From assembly GCA_902767135.1 (NCBI GenBank), contig CACXGE010000047.1, positions 1-40,056 on the forward strand: DNA of 40,056 bases, given 5' to 3'. The notes below the pieces were generated by a model. That model saw only the letters and a list, made by a program, of their open reading frames with translations, was not told where the DNA came from and made no database searches. The stretch comes from an uncultured Lachnospiraceae bacterium (GTDB taxonomy: Bacteria > Bacillota > Clostridia > Lachnospirales > Lachnospiraceae). Position 1 is the first letter of the stretch. Every line of letters starts with the position of its first letter. The position numbers were made by a program, and so were the translations under genes. Shown one piece after another: positions 33,373 to 40,056 of the stretch.

Positions 33373-33402
33373 TTGATTTTTTTATGTCAATAATGTTACA
33401 AT
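33373..33402 (+). promoter_or_regulatory. Putative promoter of gene 33487
   Basis: TTGATT (33373-33378), 18-base spacer, TACAAT (33397-33402), giving a leader of about 75 bases. Confidence 0.5.
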
Positions 33403-33486
33403 ACGCTTAAAAGATTATGAATGTTTTTTTAGTTTGATACTCACCAGCAGGTCTTGAATGAAAAAAACACAGGAAGGAATGAAAAA

Positions 33487-34224
33487 ATGGAATTATTAGC
33501 TATTAAAGACGGAAAAGGAAAAGGTGTTTACATCTGTAACAATGAGGAAGAAAAAAATACAATTTTACATCAGTTTATGGGATGCGAGAGTAAAATTTTT
33601 TCTGATAATCAAAAGGAAGCTGCACTGAGCTGGGCTAATGTAACCGAACTCAAAAAAATCAAGAAACACGATTTTGTCAAGCTAATCGATCAGTATAAGC
33701 GTATGGGATTTGCCTATGTGACAATTGAAATGATCAATGGTGAAACCTTCTGTATTGTTCCAGATGACATTTATTATCTATCCACACTCTATGTCTTAAA
33801 ATATAACGATTCATCAGAGAATTTCTACTTAAGCCAGTATGGCGAAGAACTTACATACGATGTATTTATGGAATACTTTAATCAGTTTAACAAAAAAACA
33901 CATGGAAAGAATCCAGAATTCAAAGACAGTGTTCGCGATCTTTTAAGTCGCTATGATCATCCTATTATGAAAACATTGGAAAAAACACAGGTGTCTGCTT
34001 TCGGTGACTTAATCCAGTTAGGTACCTGCTGTCGCAGCATTGAAATTGAATTTGGTGGAACTTCTGGTTCTGGTACAAGAACATATATCCAGAAAGATAT
34101 TTTAGAGTATATTACAATCTCAATGCACAATATTGTTACAGTTACACCACATCGTCTGGACCCTAAATTCGAAGTAACTGACAAGAATTTAGTCCGTGCC
34201 TTAACAGAATTAAAAGCCGAATAA
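33487..34224 (+). CDS. Conserved-looking protein of unknown function
   Basis: 245 residues from ATG 33487 with AGGAAGG upstream; an in-frame TTG at 33454 is less likely. I do not recognise it. It has no signal peptide, no membrane helix and no obvious catalytic motif. The central part is aromatic-rich (DDIYYLSTLYVLKYNDSSEN) and the C-terminal third contains IEIEFGGTSGSGTRTYIQKD, a Gly/Ser-rich turn that is not a Walker A. Divergent from the flagellar pair, monocistronic, ending in a strong terminator. Confidence 0.7.
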   Translation: MELLAIKDGKGKGVYICNNEEEKNTILHQFMGCESKIFSDNQKEAALSWANVTELKKIKKHDFVKLIDQYKRMGFAYVTIEMINGETFCIVPDDIYYLSTLYVLKYNDSSENFYLSQYGEELTYDVFMEYFNQFNKKTHGKNPEFKDSVRDLLSRYDHPIMKTLEKTQVSAFGDLIQLGTCCRSIEIEFGGTSGSGTRTYIQKDILEYITISMHNIVTVTPHRLDPKFEVTDKNLVRALTELKAE

Positions 34225-34240
34225 TTACACGGACTTATCA

Positions 34241-34284
34241 AAAAATCTCCCCTTTAAGCATCTGCTTAAGGAGGAGATTTTTTT
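34241..34284. terminator. Terminator between gene 33487 and the glycogen operon
   Basis: Long imperfect stem AAAAATCTCCcCTTtAAGCA / TGCTTaAGGaGGAGATTTTT with a T run; convergent genes on both sides. Confidence 0.88.
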
Positions 34285-34296
34285 CATTTTGGATCA

Positions 34297-34932
34297 TTAC
34301 TTTCGATCAATACAATATGTTTTTGTAACTTTTCCTGGATGAACTTTTGTCAATTCATGAAGCAACTCCAATGTTTCCTTCCCACTGTCTTTTGCTTTTT
34401 TTATCTTTCCATGTTCATACCACTTCATTCTTCCTAAGGAGTAAAAAGCATATCTTGTAAATGCGTGCTTTAACTCTATCATAAGTCTCAATTCCGTTAA
34501 CTCATATATATTCATATTTTGTCTTTTGTCATAGACTCGGTCCACAGAAAAGCTATTTACTGCATTCAAATCAAAAATCTCATATTCTTTGTTTTTAATA
34601 TAAAATAGTCTGTTTATTTCGTCAATAATTAGTTTTCCATCTTTCGATGATTTTGTCTGCTTAAATTTTTCTTTCAACTTCTGATTTTCCTCTAAATATT
34701 CCAATCTTTGTCTTGCCTGCTTTACAGTATAGTTTTTCAGTATTGTACTCTTGTCTTCCTGATTGTACTTCCATCCTGTCATTGTAAAGGCTCTGGGTTT
34801 CCTGGAAAAGCAAACATTTTTTAATTTTCCAACACATTCTCTGCATAAAAAACCATCATTTATGGAATAAAAGATATTAAACCTGCCTTCTTTTGCGCAT
34901 ATACTACAACGACATCTGCTGCTATATTTCAT
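34297..34932 (-). CDS. DUF4428-type zinc-finger protein
   Basis: 211 residues. The N-terminus has a four-cysteine pattern (CRCSICAKEG ... FLCRECVGKL) of DUF4428-like zinc ribbons, with YSINDGFLC between the pairs. The remainder is basic, helical, then a beta-rich segment (IFDLNAVNSFSVDRVYD) of unknown fold. No enzymatic motif. It is the last gene of the TetR-amylase-glgB operon, 31 bases after glgB. Function unknown. Confidence 0.65.
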   Translation of the reverse strand: MKYSSRCRCSICAKEGRFNIFYSINDGFLCRECVGKLKNVCFSRKPRAFTMTGWKYNQEDKSTILKNYTVKQARQRLEYLEENQKLKEKFKQTKSSKDGKLIIDEINRLFYIKNKEYEIFDLNAVNSFSVDRVYDKRQNMNIYELTELRLMIELKHAFTRYAFYSLGRMKWYEHGKIKKAKDSGKETLELLHELTKVHPGKVTKTYCIDRK

Positions 34933-34963
34933 GTTATATCCTCTTCTCCATTTGCAAAAGCTT

Positions 34964-36883
34964 TTAGAATGTTAAGATTGCTGCCTCAAAAGGTTTTAGT
35001 GGAAATGCAATACTATATGGTCTGTCATCCTGGGTTTCTGCCACTGCTGTATAGTTTTCTTTTTCCTTACCACCTGTTCCACCAAATTTTTTTTCATTGC
35101 TATCTAGTAACAGCTTATATGTCTTTTTCTTCGATACACCAATTCGATAATCTTTCCATTCCATAGGTGTGAAATTACATACAAAGAGCAGATTCTTCTT
35201 TTCATCTTTTGACTTTCTTGTAAACGTATATACCCCGTGGTAGGCATCGTCTGCATTATTCCATTTAAATCCGTCAAGTTCATCATCCATTTCATACATG
35301 GCTGGATTTGTTTTATACAATGTTAATAACTCTTTTATCCATGCCTGCATTCCTGCATTAAGTTTGTTTTCTCCAATCAGATTCCAGTCTAATTCCCTTT
35401 CTTCGCTCCACTCTCTCTCCTGTCCAAATTCCTGTCCCATAAACAAGAGTTTCTTTCCCGGATGCCCAAACATAAATGCGTATGCCCCTCGTAAATTTGC
35501 ATATTTATCTGTAGCATACGGTGAAGGCATCTTATTTACCATTGCACATTTTAAATGAACTACTTCATCATGAGAAATTACGTTAATGTAATTTTCTGAA
35601 TATTGATAGGTCATAGCAAAGGTTAATTTGTTATGGTTATCTTTTCTAAAATACGGGTCTAACTTCATGTAATCTAAGAAATCATGCATCCATCCCATAT
35701 TCCATTTATGCGTAAAGCCCAGTCCATCGTTCTCTGGAGTGCTTGTAACCTTAGGCCATGCAGTAGACTCTTCAGCAATCATTGCCACTCCCTGATTTCG
35801 TCCTGTAACAATAGAATTTAAGTGTTTAAAGAATTCTATTGCCTCTAAATTTTTGTTTCCGCCATATTTATTTGGTACCCACTGACCATCTTTTTTTCCA
35901 TAGTCAAGATAAAGCATAGACGCTACTGCATCTACCCTTAAACCATCTACATGGTATTGCTCAATCCAGAATAATGCATTGGAAATCAGGAAATTTCTTA
36001 CCTCATTCTTCCCAAAATCGAAAATTTTAGTCCCCCAATCCGGGTGCTCTCCTTTTCTCGGATCTGCATACTCATAAACACAGGTGCCATCAAAGTTAGC
36101 AAGCCCATGGGCATCCTTTGGAAAATGTGCCGGTACCCAGTCAAGGATAACTCCAATGTTGTGCTTGTGCATATAGTCTATGAAATACATAAAGTCCTGT
36201 GGAGTTCCGTATCTGGATGTTGGAGCGAAATATCCTGTTACCTGATATCCCCAGGAACCATCAAAAGGATGTTCTGCTATTCCCATTAATTCCACGTGTG
36301 TGTAGCCCATATCTGTAACATAGTCAGCCAAGGAATGTGCCAATTCTTTGTAATTATAAAATCCATCTTCATTCCCTTCTTTTGCAGGATGTTTCATCCA
36401 GGAACCGGGATGAATTTCATATATTGACATTGGAGACTTTTTATTGTCATACTTTATTCTCTTATTAAGCCATGTTTTATCTCCCCATCGATATTTTGTG
36501 ATATCTGTTACTCTTGACGCTGTTCCAGGACGTTTTTCTGCATAATTTGCAAAAGGGTCTGCTTTATACAATACTTCACCAGTTCTCGTTGTAATTTGAA
36601 ATTTGTACAAATCCCCAAGTTTTGCATTTGGCAAAAAGGTCTCCCAAATTCCCAAAGGATCTTTTCGCACCATGATTCCTTCATAGCCATTCCACAAATT
36701 AAAATCTCCAACCACACTTACATAGGCTGCATTTGGTGCCCACACAGCAAAATGTACTCCCTTTTGTCCATCTATTTCCATGATATGTGCCCCAAGTTTT
36801 TTGAAAATGTCATAATGCGTTCCCTGTCCAAACAAATATTGGTCTAACTCTGTCACAAATCTTTCATCATTATAATTTATCAT
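34964..36883 (-). CDS. glgB: 1,4-alpha-glucan branching enzyme
   Basis: 639 residues from ATG 36883 (GGGTGG upstream; a GTG at 36895 is possible). It forms alpha-1,6 branches in glycogen. N-terminal CBM48-like domain (VHFAVWAPNAAYVSVVGDFN), then the GH13 barrel with DWVPAHFP, GLRVDAVASM (nucleophile D318), IAEEST (acid/base Glu 371) and ISHDEV (D439). C-terminal beta domain complete. Family-typical length. It follows the amylase gene by 13 bases. Confidence 0.96.
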   Translation of the reverse strand: MINYNDERFVTELDQYLFGQGTHYDIFKKLGAHIMEIDGQKGVHFAVWAPNAAYVSVVGDFNLWNGYEGIMVRKDPLGIWETFLPNAKLGDLYKFQITTRTGEVLYKADPFANYAEKRPGTASRVTDITKYRWGDKTWLNKRIKYDNKKSPMSIYEIHPGSWMKHPAKEGNEDGFYNYKELAHSLADYVTDMGYTHVELMGIAEHPFDGSWGYQVTGYFAPTSRYGTPQDFMYFIDYMHKHNIGVILDWVPAHFPKDAHGLANFDGTCVYEYADPRKGEHPDWGTKIFDFGKNEVRNFLISNALFWIEQYHVDGLRVDAVASMLYLDYGKKDGQWVPNKYGGNKNLEAIEFFKHLNSIVTGRNQGVAMIAEESTAWPKVTSTPENDGLGFTHKWNMGWMHDFLDYMKLDPYFRKDNHNKLTFAMTYQYSENYINVISHDEVVHLKCAMVNKMPSPYATDKYANLRGAYAFMFGHPGKKLLFMGQEFGQEREWSEERELDWNLIGENKLNAGMQAWIKELLTLYKTNPAMYEMDDELDGFKWNNADDAYHGVYTFTRKSKDEKKNLLFVCNFTPMEWKDYRIGVSKKKTYKLLLDSNEKKFGGTGGKEKENYTAVAETQDDRPYSIAFPLKPFEAAILTF

Positions 36884-36896
36884 ATTATCTACCACC

Positions 36897-38249
36897 CTAT
36901 TTTAATTTTATTATCATTCCTGTACAAGCTGGTATGTGAATTTCCAGTTTGCTATCTTCTATTTTAATTTCTTCACCGGTAATTAAATCCTTTGCTGTCT
37001 CTGCCTCACATGGCAGTGGTACATACATCTGAGCCGGATTTTCATCATTATTCACTGCAATTACAATATTATTTTTATTTAACAAACGACCAAATGCGTA
37101 TTGTCTGTTTGTCAACAATAATTCTTTGTACTCTCCATAAGAAAGTGCTTCATTTTCTCTTTTTATCTTTGCCAGCAACTTTACAAAACTATACAATTCA
37201 CTGTCTTCTGCCTGCTGTGCTGCCTCTTTTGGAGTGATCTTAGGTCGTAATTCATCATCAGAATAATTCGTTCTTCTTCCTTCGATTCCCCATTCTGATC
37301 CATAATAAATGGATGGAATTCCTAATATACCGAACAGTAATGTATACACTGGTTTCAGATGCTCTTTGTTGTTTAGCTTCGAAGCAATTCTATCCTCATC
37401 ATGGTTATCAACAAATGTATATAATTTTCTCCCTTTGTATATCCCACCATTAGCATCAAACTGTCTTCTTATGGTATGTGCAATCTCAAAATAATTATGG
37501 TCATTATGTCCAGAATACAATCCCTTGTGCAATTCATAATTGGTCACAGAATGCAATACTTCATCATTGGCCCATCTTGCATAATCACCATGAATCACTT
37601 CACCCATAAGCCAGAAATCTTCCTTCCATAAGGCTGTTCTTCTGCGCATTTCTTTCATGAATTCAAATTCCAGGCAATCTGCACAATCTAGCCGGATTCC
37701 ATCAATATCAAACTCATCAATCCAGAATTTTATCACGTCAAACAAATATTCTTTTACATTGTCATCATAAAGATTTAGATTTACAAGTTCATAGTGACCT
37801 CTCCAGGCCGCATAACTAAATCCATCATTATAACACGTATTTCCACCAAAATTTATATCTTTATGCCAATATCTATATTTTGAATTTTCTCTGTTTTCCT
37901 GAATATCTTTAAACGCAAAAAATTCCCTGCCCGTATGGTTAAATACACCATCTACCACGACTTTAATTCCTGATTCATGACATAAGTCTACAAACTTCTT
38001 AAAATCTTCATTATCCCCTAGCCGTTTATCCACCACTTTATAATCTATGGTATCATATCCGTGACTCGTAGATTCAAACAGCGGTCCTATGTAAACTGCA
38101 CTACAGCCTAATTCCTCCATATATGGAATCCATCTGTTTAGTTCCTCAAATCTGTGCACAATACCAGCCTGATCATTCATTTTTGGTGCACCTGTCATTC
38201 CCAACGGGTACATATGATAAAACACTGCCTCTTCGTACCACTTTCCCAT
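36897..38249 (-). CDS. GH13 alpha-amylase family glycosidase
   Basis: 450 residues without signal peptide, so intracellular. GH13 regions are present: VVVDGVFNHTG, GIRLDCADC (nucleophile D188), LMGEVIHGD (acid/base E217) and FVDNHDEDR (D284). A short C-terminal beta domain follows. Likely a cytoplasmic alpha-glucan or maltodextrin hydrolase working with the branching enzyme on glycogen turnover; exact bond specificity cannot be read. ATG 38249 follows AAGGAGGAG, 37 bases after the TetR gene. Confidence 0.93.
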   Translation of the reverse strand: MGKWYEEAVFYHMYPLGMTGAPKMNDQAGIVHRFEELNRWIPYMEELGCSAVYIGPLFESTSHGYDTIDYKVVDKRLGDNEDFKKFVDLCHESGIKVVVDGVFNHTGREFFAFKDIQENRENSKYRYWHKDINFGGNTCYNDGFSYAAWRGHYELVNLNLYDDNVKEYLFDVIKFWIDEFDIDGIRLDCADCLEFEFMKEMRRRTALWKEDFWLMGEVIHGDYARWANDEVLHSVTNYELHKGLYSGHNDHNYFEIAHTIRRQFDANGGIYKGRKLYTFVDNHDEDRIASKLNNKEHLKPVYTLLFGILGIPSIYYGSEWGIEGRRTNYSDDELRPKITPKEAAQQAEDSELYSFVKLLAKIKRENEALSYGEYKELLLTNRQYAFGRLLNKNNIVIAVNNDENPAQMYVPLPCEAETAKDLITGEEIKIEDSKLEIHIPACTGMIIKLK

Positions 38250-38286
38250 TCAATTCTCCTCCTTACATTAAATCCTTTGTAAATAA

Positions 38287-38859
38287 CTATGTATAGATAC
38301 CATACATAAACTGTTTTACCAAATTCATACTTATCTCGTCTGTGTCAGTATCCTGACAATCTGTCTCAAAATAGTACATGAGATAATAGTTTATAATACC
38401 CTCAAAGCCTGAAGCAAATTGTTGCTGTCTTCCATTCATATTCCCAAGTTTTTCCGAGGCATCATTAAATATCTTCACAACTATCTCGTTAATCCTTACC
38501 ATGTACGGTCTGACTGCCTGATATGTATCATTTTCCCTCGCTGAGTACATTAAAGAAAATGCAAACATATACATCTTTGGATTCTCTAATGCTATCTTTA
38601 ATTGTTCTCTACAGGTTCTGTGTAGAGTTGACGGAATATCCCCACGATATTCTGCCGCCACTTCCAATCGTTTAAGATATGGCTCAAAATAGCTTTCTAA
38701 AATACTCTCTAACAAACCATATTTACTTTTAAAATAATAGTACAATGTAGGTTTTGTCATCCCTGCTTTTTCCACAATTTCCTGTACCCCAACAGCATCA
38801 TAACCTTTTTCATAAAAAAGATTTGTTGCGCATTCTAACAATTTCTCTCGATTGTCCAT
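38287..38859 (-). CDS. TetR-family transcriptional regulator
   Basis: 190 residues. The N-terminal helix-turn-helix is canonical (LLECATNLFYEKGYDAVGVQ EIVEKAGMTKPTLYYYFKSK YGLL), followed by a diverse all-helical ligand domain. ATG 38859 follows GGGAGGG. Its promoter contains a strong palindrome (38891-38906), so it probably represses itself and, because the next gene is only 37 bases away, the alpha-glucan genes as well. The ligand is unknown, possibly a sugar-related signal. Confidence 0.92.
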   Translation of the reverse strand: MDNREKLLECATNLFYEKGYDAVGVQEIVEKAGMTKPTLYYYFKSKYGLLESILESYFEPYLKRLEVAAEYRGDIPSTLHRTCREQLKIALENPKMYMFAFSLMYSARENDTYQAVRPYMVRINEIVVKIFNDASEKLGNMNGRQQQFASGFEGIINYYLMYYFETDCQDTDTDEISMNLVKQFMYGIYT

Positions 38860-38888
38860 AGCTTCCCTCCCATTATTTCTTCTTATTA

Positions 38889-38918
38889 ATTATACCAATC
38901 GGTATATAGTTATGTCAA
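38889..38918 (-). promoter_or_regulatory. Consensus promoter with embedded TetR operator
   Basis: Minus strand TTGACA (38918-38913), 18-base spacer, TATAAT (38894-38889), both hexamers perfect. The palindrome TATACC-gatt-GGTATA (38906-38891) fills the spacer and overlaps the -10, ideal for repression by the TetR protein encoded just downstream. Confidence 0.88.
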
Positions 38919-38921
38919 GGC

Positions 38922-38961
38922 AAAAAAATCGAATGAGTTATAAAACTCATCCGATTTTTTT
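38922..38961 (-). terminator. Terminator of AAA+ gene
   Basis: Minus strand ATCGgATGAGTT hairpin (one mismatch, ATAA-type loop) followed by a run of seven T, immediately after the AAA+ stop codon and directly upstream of the TetR promoter. Confidence 0.87.
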
Positions 38962-40056
38962 CTACATAAAATCTTTTTCCTGAATCACTGTTTCGTTGGT
39001 TTTTTCTTTCTTTCTTGAGAAGAAACCTCCCAGAGAACCTTTGCTCTTCTTTCTCTTCTTTGCCTTTTCCATTGCTCCATCCACCAACTCTTTCACGTGA
39101 TACAAAGTAGGAATAACCTCTGACTGATACTGCATTTCTGCCAGCTTACTGTATAAAGCAAGTACTCCCATTTCGTCTATTGTAGCGCCAATTTCAGATG
39201 CATATGAGTGGGCAAATGCTACCAAATCCGTATTTGTATATGGTGGTAAATCAATAACTGCCGGGAATTTTTCTCTAAATCTATTGTCCATTTCCAATAA
39301 CAACATCATTCGTTCCCTTGAGTCTTCCAGAATAACCAACAACTTTTCTTCGGTTTTTTCCAAGGCATCCGAAAATTTCCGAACAGTTTCTGCTGTCATA
39401 GAAGCCGCTTCCTCTACAATTAGAACCCCTCCTACACTATTGGCGATTACTTCCTGCATAGGTTTTGAATTCATTGCTTCACCAGTAATTCTTGCAACTT
39501 TATTTCCTGTAATATTTTTTGAGCGTTTTGCTGCTTTGATAATATCCACTGCCAGCGTTGTCTTACCAGTTGCAGAATCTCCCATTATGATTACATTACC
39601 CTTATCAGAAATTTCTTCCATTTTATCAATTGCATCAAGTATCTGCTCACTCACGCCGTCAATTTCTGTAAAATACTTAAACAATTTTTTGAAGCTTTCA
39701 GCATCTTCTTCCAAAACAAAGGGTTCTGACTCTTCCTTATCTCCATCTACCATGTCACCTATACCACTTGGTAAAGACTTTTGAATTTCCGATTCTATTT
39801 CACCAACGGCATCCTCTATTACCTCATCATCCTGGAGTTCTTCGGTTTCTTCTACCTCATCATCCTGGAATTCCTCAGCTTCTTCTACCTCATCATCCTG
39901 GAGTTCTTCGGTTTCTTCTACCTCATCATCCTGGAATTCCTCAGCTTCTTCTACCTCATCATCCTGGAATTCTTCGGTTTCTTCTACCTCATCATCCTGG
40001 AATTCTTCGGTTTCTTCTTCCTCATCATTCTGGAGTTCTTCGGTTTCTTCTACCTC
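38962..40056 (-). CDS. AAA+ ATPase with acidic repeat region, 5' end outside window
   Basis: The frame is open from the window edge, giving 364 visible residues. The first 77 are seven copies of an 11-residue acidic unit (EVEETEELQDD type). After a linker comes an AAA+ domain: Walker A GDSATGKTTL, Walker B VLIVEEAAS, sensor-1 region LLVILEDSRE, and NRFREKFPAVIDLPPYTNTDL with an arginine-finger pattern like CbbX/SpoVK ATPases. The tail is very basic (KKRKKSKGSLGGFFSRKKEK), so the protein is strongly bipolar in charge. A start at 39753 would drop the repeats, but the repeat region is in frame and lacks stops, so the longer form is real. Function unknown. Confidence 0.82.
   Translation of the reverse strand, partial: EVEETEELQNDEEEETEEFQDDEVEETEEFQDDEVEEAEEFQDDEVEETEELQDDEVEEAEEFQDDEVEETEELQDDEVIEDAVGEIESEIQKSLPSGIGDMVDGDKEESEPFVLEEDAESFKKLFKYFTEIDGVSEQILDAIDKMEEISDKGNVIIMGDSATGKTTLAVDIIKAAKRSKNITGNKVARITGEAMNSKPMQEVIANSVGGVLIVEEAASMTAETVRKFSDALEKTEEKLLVILEDSRERMMLLLEMDNRFREKFPAVIDLPPYTNTDLVAFAHSYASEIGATIDEMGVLALYSKLAEMQYQSEVIPTLYHVKELVDGAMEKAKKRKKSKGSLGGFFSRKKEKTNETVIQEKDFM
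39826..40056 (-). repeat. 33-bp coding tandem repeats, seven units to the window edge
   Basis: Seven consecutive 33-bp units (7 x 33 = 231) encode E-V-E-E-T/A-E-E-L/F-Q-D-D. Units at 39957-39925 and 39891-39859 (A/F type) are identical, as are 39924-39892 and 39858-39826 (T/L type), so there is a 66-bp higher-order repeat. A decayed eighth unit follows toward the AAA+ domain. The array may extend beyond the window. Confidence 0.95.

Noticed and set aside
34069..34098. Gly/Ser-rich loop in the 33487 protein as a Walker A
   Set aside because: GGTSGSGTR lacks the lysine and a Walker B; no other ATPase motif is present.
39826..40056. CRISPR-like array of regular repeats
   Set aside because: The 33-bp units are directly adjacent with no spacers and are in frame with the AAA+ gene; this is a coding tandem repeat.
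1..40056. tRNA, rRNA or prophage genes
   Set aside because: I saw no cloverleaf-like sequence, rRNA core sequence or phage structural gene on either strand.

Overview
The window looks like a chromosomal segment of a motile, low-GC, Gram-positive anaerobe of the Lachnospiraceae (Roseburia/Eubacterium/Butyrivibrio-like). This rests on AT-rich DNA, strong AGGAGG ribosome binding sites, a SAM-I riboswitch on metK, a secretin-less Tad pilus locus with DUF5702-type and FHA proteins, sigma-28 driven flagellin, and gene neighbours typical of gut Clostridia. No database search was possible; family names come from motif recognition.

Layout. 1-158: start of an IS200/IS605-type tnpB cut by the window edge. 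585-4259: a three-gene operon (ABC ATPase, secreted CARDB-like protein, MacB/FtsX permease). 4348-5711: metK under a SAM-I riboswitch. 5930-9629: a trigger-factor-like lipoprotein, an HD-GYP protein and murA. 9965-13295: an M23/LysM/G5 peptidase and a D-2-hydroxyacid dehydrogenase fused to a shikimate-kinase-like domain, preceded by a small ORF and terminator. 13318-17221: membrane protein, TSCPD protein, murG, HIT protein, and a flavodoxin-SCP2 fusion. 17509-27166: a complete minus-strand Tad/Flp pilus operon with its promoter, including a 57-residue Flp pilin. 27481-34224: YaaL-like protein, fliS, flagellin, a very large FliK-like (DUF6240-type) protein and an unknown protein. 34297-38918: a TetR-controlled operon for glycogen/alpha-glucan metabolism. 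38962-40056: an AAA+ ATPase whose acidic N-terminal part is made of 33-bp tandem repeats and runs off the window.

The most striking unlabelled signal is a family of small non-coding insertion elements (MITE-like). Three full copies (5800-5933, 17312-17445, 22154-22287) are each exactly 134 bp. They have about 12-bp inverted ends (GTAACAGTTCAG type), three internal hairpins with compensatory base changes, and perfect 8-bp target duplications (TCTTCCTC, CAATATCA, TATAATAC). Two copies landed across the stop codon of the upstream gene and supply the new stop codon themselves; one of these sits inside the Tad operon just ahead of the pilin gene. A second family (143 bp at 14127-14269, 8-bp duplication AACTGTTA) is inserted into a remnant of the first, and elsewhere a first-family copy is inserted into a second-family element. 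Degenerate relics lie in the murA leader and after the M23 gene.
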